Shown one piece after another: positions 1-10,864 of a stretch of DNA of 64,000 bases; the first letter of the stretch is position 1, and every line of letters begins with the position of its first letter. Under the pieces are notes generated by a model. It saw only the letters and a list, made by a program, of their open reading frames with translations. It was not told where the DNA came from and made no database searches. Source of the DNA: Pseudo-nitzschia pungens (taxonomy: Eukaryota > Bacillariophyta > Bacillariophyceae > Bacillariales > Bacillariaceae); contig CM074759.1 of the NCBI GenBank assembly GCA_037355855.1, forward strand, positions 4,898,001-4,962,000, written 5' to 3'. Made by a program: the position numbers and the translations under genes.

Positions 1-110
1 TAATGTAGAGCGCTACGGCGATACAACGCTACATGGATACAGCGCTACAACGCTACATGGATACAGCGCTACAGCGTTACAGGGATACAGGGATACAGGG
101 AGGGCGTGTA
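1..110. repeat. short degenerate tandem repeat
   Basis: The first 110 bases are built from alternating words of the form GATACAGCGCTACA, CGCTACATG and GGATACAGGGATACAGG, giving an irregular 10-20 bp repeat with no open frame. It is low-complexity DNA cut by the window edge. Confidence 0.6.
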
Positions 111-617
111 CTACAATTGCTCACTTATCACTGCAGGGGCTGGGGTATCCGGTTATAGTACTTATTGTACACGAATGACCATACCCCGACGGTAGCATAA
201 TAGGGTAGCATGGTATGATAGCATAGCAATTGACCATAACCACGAAATTTTGGTAGGTAAAAATTGACTTTTTGACCTTAAAAAAAAGGTGAGGGTTGGA
301 ATTGAAAAAAAAAACGGGGTCGTAAATAGTTTTACCAAAGAAAAAATAGAGGTACAGGGTCAAAAAGGTCTAAAAATGACCAATTTACCTCGAAAAACAG
401 TTAACAGACGTACAAGAAGAAGAATTCAAATCAGATTCAAATAGTAATAGTAGTGTCTACCATAATCAACTACTAGTAATGATAGACCTACTAGTAGTGA
501 GGGTATGAGTTTCATCAAAAGTGCCAACCTTAGAATCAACTAACAAGGATGATAGAACAAACAATCAACCATGTTCGAGCAGCGTACCGGTATTATTCTT
601 GTTCCCTTCTCAAAATA

Positions 618-994
618 CTATGGAATTCCTATCAGCTGATCCCCCACCTTTTTAATCGGATTAACTCAGGGAGTTTTGGGCATTTTGACCTTCGTCTGGT
701 GGTACATTTTTCTACTGGAGTCTACTACACGACTCTGTCATTTCCCAGAAAGAAACTCTGGTACTAATTTTCTACACAAATTCATGTACAAATTAGGCTA
801 CAACTCCTCTTCACCATGGTGATTGAATTGGAAGCAGTTGCAATAGACTTGTAGCCATACTACCTATGTCCATCCAACCCTTGTGCCCAGAGTTGGTTTA
901 TCTGGTGTTATCAAGTCAAGATTGGTTGAGTAGGAGCCAAAATAGTTTTAATCTGATTAAAAATCGGGGGGATCAGCTGATAGGAATTCCGTAG
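618..994. mobile_element. 377-bp MITE with TA target duplication (Tc1/mariner-like)
   Basis: The ends are inverted copies of each other over about 50 bp. The left end starts CTATGGAATTCCTATCAGCT and the right end is its reverse complement with one change in the first ten bases (CTACGG). Both ends contain GATCCCCC followed by TTTTTAATC[G/A]GATTAA. A TA dinucleotide flanks each side (616-617 and 995-996), the target used by Tc1/mariner elements. No coding capacity is visible, so it is non-autonomous. Its first bases (CTAYGGA) resemble the CTACGGATCGCC end of the 4.85-kb transposon at 43618-48467, but similarity stops there. Confidence 0.75.
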
Positions 995-2065
995 TAATAA
1001 ACGAGCTTTCGAATACTGTACGGTATCTTATGTAGTACGAGTAATTAACGAGCTTTCGAATACGGTATCTCGTGTACCGTAGTAAGAGAGATGGGTCATA
1101 GAACCGCCGCTATTACGAGTAATTAAGGTTACTTGTAATGTTCGTGATGAATTCGATGCGAAATTTTCCACCACAGCCCTCTTTGCAGTTTGGTCTTGAT
1201 CCCAATTAACCCGACAAAAATAATACTATTACAGCTATCACTTTTGAACAAACTACAAGTAACTTAAATTACCTTGTACTGGTACACGAACAAAGCAATC
1301 GGAAAAAATAGTACGGGCATAAGTACGTACTTGTTCTCACTGAGCATCATGGGTTCATACTAATGAATGTAGTGCAGGGACTCTTGGTCTCTTCTCCGTA
1401 CCCTTACGAGCACGAGTAACTTACTCGTAAACCTTACTCTTTGTTCCGGCAGAATTCGGCGAGTAAGTGGACTTCTTTTTTATATTTCGATATAAAAATC
1501 ACTTTCAATCCTAGGGAACAATGGGAGAACTGTCACATGTAGTTGTAATCCTGCGGACGAAGATTGAGAAAGATCGAGCTTATATTTCCACGTGATATTC
1601 TCAACCTGAATTCCATAAATGTCGATCACTGGTGCGCGTCCAGAAATTCCAAACTATCCGAACTATCAAAATACGAGTAAACCTTACCATAAGGTTACTG
1701 TATAATACGTGCCGTAGAGTAGTACGGTATCGGCGGCAAGAGGCGACAGATTGATTCGTTGTTACACGTAATTACTACGTACTTCGTAATTTCGTGTTTT
1801 GATTGAATGCCGGTAAACCTTAATGATTGCTTCTATTCATTTTTTTGAGATTTTGAGAAATCTCATTCCGACCATTACGGGTAAGTTACAATATTGTTTT
1901 TAAGTGACAAAATTGAACTCGTGTCGATCAAGGCAGTAAGAGGTAAGCTTACTAATAATTGTAATAATAATTCACCACTAACGCCGAAAGTAATTGCCGG
2001 TGAACACCAAGACTACACGTACGTTCCTACCGGTAGTATCCATATCTATCATCTATCCACAAACC
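995..2065. other. intergenic region upstream of the metalloprotease
   Basis: No gene is supported here. The DNA is rich in short self-complementary words such as TACGAGTAA/TTACTCGTA, GGTAAGGTTAC and TACGTACTTCGTA. These recur in the other unique intergenic stretches of the window (41700-42500 and 43500-43620) and seem to be a base-composition habit of the host rather than a defined signal. An AT-rich palindromic stretch, TATATTTCGATATA, lies near 1481. I cannot assign a promoter element with confidence. Confidence 0.4.
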
Positions 2066-3784
2066 ATGAAGTTTCATTTCTCCAGTTTCATCACCACCCT
2101 CGTCGTTGTCCTGCAAGTTGCATACGCTTTGCCTCCCGCCGATCACAACCAGCAGCAGCAACAGCAGCAGCAGCAACAACAACAACATCAGCTACAGCAC
2201 GAGTTAGTGAGCCGTCACCTGACCGATGACGACACGGAATGCGTCCTTTATCTGATTCTGGCACGAGACGAACAAACATGGACCTGTCGATTTACGAGGG
2301 AGCAAAAAGAAAAGCTCGGCATTCCCTACACCACAATGCAAATCGAGGGCGTCCCGGAAGAAGCGTTGGCATCAGCAGTGTCCGGAGCAAGCGTCCTCAA
2401 ATTCAAGAACGGCGTGTTCATGAAACCAAAAGAGTCATCTGCTGCCCACGGCGGAGCCATGGTAGTCTCGAGCGCGAGCGAGGAGTTGGCAGAGGTTGTG
2501 AGCATGTCCGAGGAGGACCCCCGCCACTACCTCAACAACAATTTCAGGACCACCGGCAATTTTCGAACTCTTGTGGTTCGTGTGATTGACAGCACCAACC
2601 AAGAAGGAGAAAGTGAAGATGAATTGAGGAGCGAGATCTTCAACGATCCCTTCAACATGAAGACACAATTCAGGGCCTGTTCCCATGGCCAGATGACCAT
2701 CGAGGAAGCCGGAATTGTGGAAGTCAAGGTGAACGTTGCTCTCAGTAACACAGATATTTATCTATTCGGAGAAATAGCCAAAAACGCAGCGGAAGAAATG
2801 TACGGGGGAAGTGAGGGTCTCGAAAACATATACGACTTGGTCATGTTCTGCTTCCCTCCCGGCAACGACTTTGGTGGCTATGCCCCCGTCTTTGCTTTTG
2901 ACAGCTATTACTCCGTTGGATATTGCTCCATTCCGGGCTTTCAGCTACACGAAGTTGGCCACAACCTGGGACTGGGACACAGCATGAAGGATGGCGAGGA
3001 ATACGGCGATACTGCATCTTGGATGGGGGATGGTCCCATACCGGATGATGGCCCGTACATGTGTTTCAATCCCTCCAACAACTACCAGTTGCGATGGTAT
3101 GAGCAGCAGCAGCTGTCGATCAAGCCCATGGAATTGTCTGGTCCACAAACCTTTATTATGAACGGAGTTGATGACTACCAACTGGGCGGGTCCTCCGGCG
3201 GGGAACTTGTTGTGTTGCGCCTTGTCTACTACGGAGATTCCTTGAACTCCTGGGATTACTACGTCGGATACAACCGCGCGACAGGAATAAACTCGGGCGT
3301 GCCGTTTGCCGCTGACACGGTGACGGTCATTCGAAAACTATCCAATGGACCGTACGGAGAGAGCAACACCGATCGATGGGAAGTATCGCTCGAGCAGAGG
3401 TTCACGATTAAGGCGCCAGACACAGGCCTGCCCGAGGTCTACATCGACTTTAAAGGTGTTCAAAACGGTTTGAAGGATGCCATCGTCGTCATCTCCAATA
3501 GTGGTGGCGTGGGGCCTCTTCCCACCCCATCACCCACTCCGTATGTCTCTTGGTCTGGGACTTCAACATCCACCCTGAACTGTGAGGATGACAAGGACTT
3601 TCGGTTCAAGGGCAAGAAAAAAAAGAACTGCAAGTGGGTTGGAAAGGGCAAGAACAAACTCAACAAAAAGAACATCAAGAAGATCAAGAAAAAATGCAAG
3701 AAAAAGGTCAGCGGAAAAAGCAAGGTCTGGGACTTTTGCCGGGAGACCTGTGCCCTGGTCGATACTGGACCCTGCGCGGAGTAG
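2066..3784 (+). CDS. secreted zinc metalloprotease, gametolysin-like (peptidase M11 type)
   Basis: This 572-residue protein begins with a signal peptide (a Lys, then a hydrophobic run ending VAYA at about residue 21). I therefore start it at 2066 and not at the in-frame ATG at 1994, which would bury the signal. A polyglutamine tract follows (about residues 28-43, mixed CAG/CAA). The catalytic zinc motif HEVGHNLGLGHS starts at residue 295: two His and the Glu of HExxH, plus the third His ligand. WMGDG near residue 319 is a plausible Met-turn. The last 70 residues are extremely Lys-rich with about seven Cys (NCEDD, KNCKWV, KKKCKKK, DFCRETC, GPCAE), resembling the short Cys modules appended to many diatom secreted proteins. 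M11 enzymes cut cell-wall or matrix glycoproteins in green algae; the substrate here is unknown. There is no intron or frameshift, so it looks like an intact single-exon host gene. Confidence 0.85.
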   Translation: MKFHFSSFITTLVVVLQVAYALPPADHNQQQQQQQQQQQQHQLQHELVSRHLTDDDTECVLYLILARDEQTWTCRFTREQKEKLGIPYTTMQIEGVPEEALASAVSGASVLKFKNGVFMKPKESSAAHGGAMVVSSASEELAEVVSMSEEDPRHYLNNNFRTTGNFRTLVVRVIDSTNQEGESEDELRSEIFNDPFNMKTQFRACSHGQMTIEEAGIVEVKVNVALSNTDIYLFGEIAKNAAEEMYGGSEGLENIYDLVMFCFPPGNDFGGYAPVFAFDSYYSVGYCSIPGFQLHEVGHNLGLGHSMKDGEEYGDTASWMGDGPIPDDGPYMCFNPSNNYQLRWYEQQQLSIKPMELSGPQTFIMNGVDDYQLGGSSGGELVVLRLVYYGDSLNSWDYYVGYNRATGINSGVPFAADTVTVIRKLSNGPYGESNTDRWEVSLEQRFTIKAPDTGLPEVYIDFKGVQNGLKDAIVVISNSGGVGPLPTPSPTPYVSWSGTSTSTLNCEDDKDFRFKGKKKKNCKWVGKGKNKLNKKNIKKIKKKCKKKVSGKSKVWDFCRETCALVDTGPCAE

Positions 3785-4798
3785 GAATGAGTGCAGTCCA
3801 TTCCTCCCCCGGGGAGCCACGCTAAAGACAGATCATGCTGTTTGATTTGTTTGACAGTCCATTTGCCGTTCTGATGGAGCTGAGTTGTGCAGTGCAGTGC
3901 AGTGCAGGACTGCCTGGCTGCCTGGCAGGACTAGGATGCAAAGCAGGTCTGGTGCTTCTAGATTTCTGTTTTGTTTATTGTTTTTGGAAATGAAGTCCTT
4001 GAGCCTCTTTAACCACTGTATTCCATGTAGTACTAGTACTACTTCTCCTTTTTCACACATCCGATAACTATTACTACTACTACGTATTTCTCAAGGTAAA
4101 CCCAGTCGTACCGGTAGCAGGGTGTTCGACCTGTCGTGACCCTTTCGCGATCCTGTCGGGCAAGACACAGGACACCACAACGACTTTACCGGTCCCTCTT
4201 TCTGCCTGCCCCGATCCACCCCCGGCCTTGACCGCTACTTTCACTGCCCTCGGCCTTGACCTCATTGCTACCGACAATGCCGTCATTGCCCGCTTGGGAC
4301 AACCCGGCCTTCCCTTCCTTCTGTGCCTGCATGTTCCCCGCCTCATCAACTATGACGGCCACTTTGTCTTCGGTGTCGTCATCCCCAAAGCCCGTCTCCT
4401 CTTCCCATGCTCCATCCGCGGGAAGGTCTTGTGCCAATTCCCTGCAGAGGTATCTCTTTCCAAGTTCATGGAGTATATCGGCACGGCCTACAGCGCTCCC
4501 CGGAGCACCCTCTCCCGGGTCTCGGTTTATGCCTTCACCTTCGCCTCGACCCACCCCTTCTCTGTGGACCCCCCTTGGAGCTCCACGCGTGGGGCCCCTC
4601 GCCCAGCCCCCGACCGATGCCAACCCGGTTGCCTAACTGTCTTCGCCTCGCGCCTGTAACCGTTAGTCACCTCCCTACCCATTTCCCCTTTTTTTTCCGG
4701 TTGTAAACCTTATTCGCCTTTGGGAGTGGCGGTGACTCGCCTGGCGCTTCACCCCCTCTCTGAGTAGGTTCACGAACTCTCCTCTCCACACTCTCGCA
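3785..4798. other. non-coding stretch and eroded sequence
   Basis: Bases 3785-4080 hold nothing recognisable apart from a short GTGCAGTGCAGTGCAG run near 3889. From about 4100 the DNA turns C-rich and pyrimidine-biased like the recombinase remnant that follows. Frames stay open for 100-145 codons on both strands, but none gives a recognisable domain. It may be the eroded N-terminal part of that remnant; this is inference. Confidence 0.35.
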
Positions 4799-5514
4799 AT
4801 GCACTTCACCCTCGCTGAAGCCTGTCACCCCCTCAGCTCTGACAACCTACGCGTTGCAGTCTACGAATGGTTTGGCGTCACACTCCAAGGCAGCAACCGC
4901 CGCGCAGAATGGTGCCAATCTCGAGGTTCCGGTGACCTCACCTCTCACCAACTCGACCCGAACAATGAATCCTACAACTTCACACTCGACGACGTCACCT
5001 TCTACAGTTCTTCCCACCAGGCCCTCCCCATGGATTACGCCTGCCCCAACACCGCTACCGTCGAGCGCGTTTGCATCACGCACCGCTGGCAAAAGAACGG
5101 CGACCATGTCCTGTCAAAGTTCTATTCCTGTAATCGTACACGCCCCCATTGTGACACTGTGGCCCACCTCCTCAACATCTGCCGGCGCATCCTTCGTCTC
5201 CGGGGTCCTACTTTAACAGACACCTCCCTCGCAATTTATGCGGACTCTAAAGGACGCCCTGGCACATCACCTCCGACCTCGCCACCCAAGTCATACGGGA
5301 ACTCGTGCATGCCACCCACGGAATCACGTCTAAAAACGAACTTAGCCGTTGGACCTGTCACTCCCTCCAGATCGGCGCGTCCCCTGAGTTTATTAAGCAA
5401 GCCCTCCATTGGCGAAGTGACGCCTGGTAAGATTACGTGCGCCACCTCATTCTTCACGAACAGGACCACAACACCATCCTCTCCTCTCTCTGTGAACTAC
5501 GCTGATTGTAAAAT
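4799..5514 (+). pseudogene. decayed tyrosine recombinase (Crypton/DIRS-like integrase)
   Basis: The frame from 4799 reads a tyrosine-recombinase-like core (THRWQKNG, then a Cys/His stretch, then LRLRGPTLTDTSLAIYAD). About 5256 one base is missing and the frame must change to continue. In the new frame comes a classic C-terminal box, WTCHSLQIGASPEFIKQ followed by HWRSDAW, a stop codon, then DYVRH. In active relatives the box reads HSLR-x-G with Arg and ends in a nucleophilic Tyr. Here the Arg is Gln and a stop (TAA) separates WRSDAW from the Tyr. The copy is therefore dead three ways: frameshift, lost Arg and stop. DIRS retroelements and Cryptons both use this enzyme; no RT is visible nearby, so Crypton is somewhat favoured. 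The G1 LTR ends it at 5514. Confidence 0.65.
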
Positions 5515-5690
5515 TGTGTGCTATTGAGTTTTAGAACCAAAAGGACTCAATTGAGAAACTTGTAGGTTCGGATGAATTTATCTATTCGTGAAAATACTTA
5601 AGAAGACCGTAAGATTGAATAATGACTGATACTCGTGAATGAATCAGTGAGTCATGAATCGAGTGTCTGTGCGTTGTTCAGTCTTCCACA
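5515..5690 (-). repeat. 3' LTR of G1
   Basis: The segment runs from TGTGTGCTATTG to GTCTTCCACA on the plus strand, so it starts TG and ends CA with 4-bp TGTG/CACA inverted ends. It lies directly after the pol stop codon at 5702, where a 3' LTR belongs. I infer the borders from the TG..CA ends only, because the matching 5' LTR is not in the window. Confidence 0.6.
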
Positions 5691-5701
5691 CCAAGAAAAT
5701 C

Positions 5702-8700
5702 TTATGATTTTGCTTTGCAAGGAATAAGATTACGAATGTTGATGCGTTCATGTTCGAGGCCGCGTTGAATGGTGACAGTATTGTTGGTGTGAACTTGTAG
5801 GATGGGATAGGGGCCGGTGCGGACCAAATCGAGTTTGTTGCGATCGTGTTTGGTGACAAAGACGTGTTGTCCAACGGTGAACTCGTGAGAAGAATGTTTG
5901 CGATTGACACGAAGGAGACGAGAGTTGATTTGGGCTTGACGGTGTTTGGTTAGAGTGAGGATGTCGGCGTGGAGGGGGATGTTGAGGAGCATGTCGCGAT
6001 TGAAGACAAGGGCTCCAGGGGAGAAGTTACCGAGAGTGTAGACAGGATTGCAGCAAAGAGCGTGCATGGCTGTGGCGATAGCTTCGTCGACGAGTGAAGC
6101 GGCTTGTTCGTTGGATGATGGAGGTTTGAGGTTGATGAGAGTGCGAATGACTTGGCCAATGGTTTTGTGGGAACATTCGATGATGCCGTTGACAGTGGGC
6201 GTATGGGGTGAGATGTTGATTGTTTTGATTCCGGCGTAGTAAAGGGGGAATTGAAAGTCATGACCATGGAACTCAGGACCATGATCATGGACGATGCGGA
6301 CGGGGCGAGGATAACGGGAGAGCCAACAGTTTTCGAAGAGTTGTCGGATATTATCGGCTGTTTTGGCGCCGGGGATGCAGACAATTTCAATCAGGTTGGT
6401 CACGGGATCGATGTAGGTGAGAGCGTCAAAGCGAAGGTCGATGTTGTTGACAGTGACGGTCCATGGTCCGATGCAATTGACGTGGACTTTGGACCAAGGG
6501 AGAATGGGAGCGTTGCGAGGAGCGAGTTGGCCAGCTGGTTTGTGGGAGGTGCGAACGAGAGGGCGGATGAGGCAGTTGGAGATGACATTGCGACAAGCAA
6601 TGCGGAGGTCGGGGTGGTAAAAGTGGCGGCGAATGAGTGCTTTGAGGTGATCCATGCCGGTGGAGTGGACCGTGAGTTCGTGATAATATTTGACAAGAGG
6701 GTCGAGCATGGCAGTGGGGATCATGATTTTCCAAGCAGATTTGTCAATGGGGGAATCATATCTGCAAATGATGTCAAAGTGGTCAAGGCATTGTGAGAAA
6801 TAACGGCAGGGTTCAAGGTGGGGGAGGTGAAGGAGATCCAAGTCGTTCTGCTGATAACTGTGAATGGTCGAAAAGTGGAATGGCAATCTGCCTTGAGAAT
6901 CAAATCGGGGGTGAACAAGATAATTCTCTTTGAGACTGTCATCGACAGGAGGACATTCAGTCGATGCTTCGCATGATGGTCTCACCATAAGGCTTTCAGC
7001 CATTTCGGAAAAGTTGAAAGCATCGTTGTCGTCGGTTTGAGAAAAATTGAAATCGCCATGGGCAAAATAAGACATGAGGGAGGAGGGGGTGCGGCTGAGG
7101 GAGTTGGCGACTGTATTTTCGGGTCCTTTGATGTAGTGGTAGGTTGGGTTGAATTCTTCGAGGATGAGTTTCCAGCAGAGGACGCGTTGGGTGTTGTAAG
7201 TGGTGAGTTTGTAGGTGAGGTTTTTGTGATCGGTGTGTACATGAATTTTGGCGCCTAGGAGCATGGAGCAAAATTCTTTGAATGTTTCGACAATGGAGAG
7301 GAGTTCTTTTTCAATGGTGGTGTAGTTGAGTTGAGCTTTGTTGAGTTTACGTGTGTAGTAAGCGACGGGAAGGCCTTTTTGTTTGATGACGGCGCCGAGT
7401 TGGAAGTCGGAGGCGTCGGTGAAGATGTGAAATTCGACGTTGTGGTCGGGGTAGGCTAACATAGTTTCGACGGAGATGAGGGATTTCGTGTCTTCAAAGG
7501 CTTTTTGGCATTGTTCGTTCCATTGAAAGGTTCGTGGAGTTTTGAGGAGGTTGGTAAGTGGGGCAAGGATGTGCAAGCGGCGGGGCCACATATCACGATA
7601 GTACGTGACGAGGCCGAGGAAGGCACAGAGTTGTTTTAGGTTTTTGGGAGGTTGCATTGCGAGTATTGCTTTGATTTTCTTTGACCAGGGTTTGACTCCT
7701 TTGGGTGTGAGCCAGTGTCCGAGGAAATCGGTTTCTTTGATGGCCCATTCGCATTTGAGGGGATTGATGACGAATCCTTTTTCTTCGAGGCGGGTGAGGG
7801 TGATGTCGATGAGGTCAAGGTGGGATTGGAAGTTGCCACTAAAGCAGGCAATGTCGTCAATGTAGACTTCTAGGTCGGAGATGTCGCGGAGTACTTTTTC
7901 CATGATTTCTTGGGCGACGTCAGGAGATTGACAGATACCCATGGGGAGACGGTTGTATTTGTAGAGGCCAAAGGGTGTGGTGATGGTGGTGAGATCTTTA
8001 CTTTCGTCATCGAGTACAAAAGTGTAGTATTGGATGGAGATGTCAAGTTTGGTGAGGTATTTGTATCGGGATCGTCGAGAGAGGATGTCTTGAATACGAG
8101 GTATGGGGTAGACTTTGCGTTTGATGGCTTTGTTGAGGGCTCGAAAGTCGGAGACCCATCGGATTTTGCCGTCTTTCTTTGGGGTGATGAACGTGGGGGA
8201 GATCCAGTTGGATCGACCTTGAGGGGAGAGGATGCCTATTTGAACGTGGCGATTGAGTTCTTTTTTGAATAGGTTGAGGTTTGTGCAAGGAACGGGGTAT
8301 GCTCTGGAGCAATGAGGGGGGATAGTTGTATCGACGTCAAGGTGTATTTCCTCGTCGGGGTAATGTTTGAGAATGCCGTTGAAAAGGGTTTGGTGTTTTC
8401 CAAGGACGTTGTATAACATTTCGCGTTGGTCGGGGAGGAGGTGTTTGCAATCATTGCAAACGGCATGGACGTCATGTTGGTCGTAGGTGGATTCCTGTAT
8501 AGTGGCATAGGTGTCGATTTGGGTAGATTTCAGGGGGTCGATGTAGTTGGCGTGTAGTTGGAGTGCAAGGTTGATTGAGTCGGTTGCGCTTTGGGGGTAT
8601 ATTCGCATAGGGATGATGAGTTGGTCGCTTTCGATGAGGTTGTCGTTGAAGTTGAGGATGATTTTGAAGTGACAGAGGGCATCTCAACCAAGAATGATAT

Positions 8701-9022
8701 CATATCGACATGGTGCGGTGAAGACACGTGCTTCAAGTTGTTCCAGATGTATTTCGGAGGATAGTTTGGGTAGGGTAAAGTGATGAAGGGTGACTTTCTG
8801 GTTGGAGTTGAATTCTCCTGCCATGGTGACGCCAGAGATGTCGGATGTGTGAGTGGGGGTGGTTTCGGGGGGAAGGGTATGTTGGCTGAACCAAGTGGTC
8901 TTGGATCTGGAATCGCATAGGATGAGATATGGACGGTCGGAGACGTTGGTTTGGATGGTACGAGACAGGGCGATGGTGAAGGGGACAGGTTCTGATGAAC
9001 TGCAGTTATGGGGGCGTGATAG
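5702..9022 (-). pseudogene. G1 pol: protease, reverse transcriptase, RNase H, integrase
   Basis: Downstream of the gag UGA the frame continues into an aspartyl protease whose DSG has become DSR (CDSRSKTTW), ending with YDIILG, a TGA stop, then D. From 8608 a 968-codon open stretch follows. It holds the RT (WVSDFRALN, LPMGICQSP, VYIDDIACF), RNase H (FTDASDFQLGA, HTDHKNL), and an integrase with HHCC-like zinc finger and catalytic core. The integrase DDE triad is broken: the first Asp is Asn (VHVNCIGPW, where relatives have VD-x-x-GPW), while the second Asp (HDHGPEF) and the Glu (NGIIECSH) remain. The second Cys of the finger CxxC is Arg (NCLIRP). RT and RNase H motifs look intact. Confidence 0.85.
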
Positions 9023-10053
9023 TCAATAGTCGACTGAGTCGTGGTCTTGGTGATAGATGTTTTGGTGGTAGCATTCGTCGTTGTAGTCTTGGTAGTAATT
9101 GTCTTCAGCGTCTTGTTCTTCTTCTTGAGTGAGAGCGGTGACGTTGTTTTCACATTCCTGATAATAGTTGTCTTCGTGGTTGTTGTCGAAGTTGTTTTCA
9201 TCAGGGTGTGAGTTGTCGTAGTACATGTCGGAGTCAAGGTCTAGGTGGTGGGCGTTGGATCGGTTGTTGTTATTGGTTGCGGCGCGACGTTGTTGGAAGC
9301 GGGTGTTGTATCTGGGGGGTCCATGGAGGTGATTGGGGGTGTTGGGTCTGTGTCCGTTGTTTGGGCGGGAGTTGGGGCAACTGATGGTTTGTGAGCCGTT
9401 GGTACGTTGTCTGTTGGGGTAACCATTGGAGTGTCCGTTGGGATTTGGGCGAGAGGTGGTCTGGGTGTATTGGTTACGAGGGGAGTTGTTGTTGTTAGGG
9501 CCATAGGGGTTGTTGTTGTGGAACAGGGTGCGTGGGGAGGCGGAGTTGTAACGGGGGCGTTGGGCTCGATTGTTGGGGTTTTCGTTGAATTTGCGACGAT
9601 TTTGGCGGAATTGTTGGCTGGCGTTGTGATGAAGGCTTTGTTGGTCCATGAAAGCAACAAGACGTTAGAATTCGTAGTTCGCGTCGTCAAGTTGGTTTCC
9701 AGTTTCGTTGAACTTGAGTTGCCAGGCAGGGAGCATGAGGCGGTAGAATGCGTTTTTGAGGGAGGTGTCGTCGGGGAAGAGGCGGTTTCCGTTGGATCCG
9801 GGGAGGTGGACGCTGAGGATGTTGATGAGACGGAGACGACCTGCTGTTGCAAAGCAGTCCATGTGGAATGGTTTCGTGGCGTGGAGCATGTATTCCTGTT
9901 GGATCAAGAATGCGTTGGAAGGGAGGAACATGCCGATGAAGGTGTGGATGTTGTTGTTGAACAAGTCTGTGTCTTTGAGGTTAGCGTTGCCCGTGATGAC
10001 GGAGTCCCAGGAGTGTTTGAGGTCACCACCAAGAACGTTGTGGGTTTTCTTCA
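9023..10053 (-). pseudogene. G1 gag (N-terminus lost, one internal stop)
   Basis: The remaining gag is about 343 codons. The 5' part is helical (LKHSWDSVITGNANL, HATKPFHMDCFATAG), an in-frame TAA sits at 9665, then comes an Asn/Gln/Pro-rich nucleocapsid-like tail and an acidic Tyr-rich end (DNYYQDYNDECYHQ). No CCHC zinc knuckle is visible. It ends with TGA at 9023, and pol continues in the same frame straight after it. The stop is followed by CTA, a known readthrough-favouring context (UGA CUA). The 5' end is cut at 10053. Confidence 0.7.
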
Positions 10054-10304
10054 CAGTAATTACTGTTTATCTTTTAAAGTAGAAGACAGACAGGAACTCA
10101 GTACTGAATCATCCAAAACAACCTTTATCCTAAACAACAGGGATACATCGATCCACATTACCATATATCTTTGAAATATGTCAAAGGGCATATAACATCT
10201 TCAACCGGTTCTCCAAACAAGCATATATTTTCCATCGACACTACTCAACTGCAAACCTCTACTATCGCACCACATGCAAACTTCACCTAATCATTGGGGA
10301 ACTA
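10054..10304 (+). mobile_element. internally deleted B-family remnant (leader joined to 3' tail)
   Basis: Bases 10054-10152 repeat almost exactly the leader at 10660-10757. They are joined directly to about 150 bp that match the region just upstream of the 3' LTR in element B (29137-29299), including the ATTGGGGAACTA polypurine end. All gag and pol are missing, as in a TRIM or LARD. The left border falls exactly at the LTR/leader junction, so the 5' LTR is absent. Confidence 0.7.
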
Positions 10305-10659
10305 TGTGACATGTTGACGTAGGTACCCTACGAGAGGCTCTAAATGATTATTGAATCCCGCATGTGCTCCAATACACAAGAATATGTATGATATTCATGT
10401 ATATATACTGAATATTCAACGTACAAGAATACACATAGAATTCAAACAAAGATTCCCATGACTCAACGATTATTGATATCATGATATTATGCCCGACGAA
10501 CAATTATATCATTGTTCCATCGTTCATTCATTCCATACTCAAGAAATCATTCCCATCTCATAAAGTGTTCATCCATTCTCTTTTGTAACACAATTATTTT
10601 ATAACAATACATCTTTAAAATACTCCTACTATCATGTATTTCTACCTTAACATGTAACA
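10305..10659 (+). repeat. 355-bp LTR, B/C/D/E Gypsy family
   Basis: It starts TGTGACATGTT and ends AACATGTAACA, nearly perfect inverted ends (10 of 11). It carries words found in all LTRs of this family: a GATTATTGAATCCC word early and an ATCTCxTAAAGT word about 130 bp from the end. It serves both as the 3' LTR of the remnant on its left and as the 5' LTR of the gag fragment on its right. Confidence 0.85.
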
Positions 10660-10671
10660 CAGTAATTACTG
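10660..10671. promoter_or_regulatory. leader palindrome directly after LTR
   Basis: CAGTAATTACTG is a perfect 12-bp palindrome immediately after the LTR. The identical site follows the LTR end at 26839, 32956, 49187 and 51588, and stands at the start of the LTR-less remnant at 10054. About 30 nt downstream each leader has a second palindrome, TCAGTACTGA. The position fits a primer-binding or RNA-dimerisation site. The function is inferred from position and conservation only. Confidence 0.6.
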
Positions 10672-10864
10672 TTTATCTTTTAAAGTAGAAGACAGACAGG
10701 AACTCAGTACTGAATCATCCAAAACAACCTTTATCCTAAACAACAGGGATACATCGATGCCCTGACAAGCAAAAATCAACAAGCAATCGAATGAAACGAT
10801 CGAACGAAACGCCGACACGAATCGATCGAACACCGAATCGACCGAACCATACGAATCAAGAACC

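Larger units (their letters stand above)
5515..10053 (-). mobile_element. Gypsy-type LTR retrotransposon G1, 5' end lost
   Basis: Read on the minus strand the order is gag, protease, RT, RNase H, integrase and a 3' LTR (5515-5690). The order RT-RNase H-integrase and the YIDDI-type RT place it in the Gypsy/Ty3 group. Its 5' LTR and the start of gag are missing, replaced at 10054 by leader sequence of a different Gypsy family. The coding region is one continuous frame interrupted by stops at 9665, 9023 and about 8684. The copy also has damaged protease and integrase residues, so it is inactive. Confidence 0.85.

Noticed and set aside
8530..9237. 235-codon Thr-rich minus-strand frame
   Set aside because: It overlaps the gag-pol frame of G1 in another phase; the Thr runs come from the Asn/Gln-rich gag codons.
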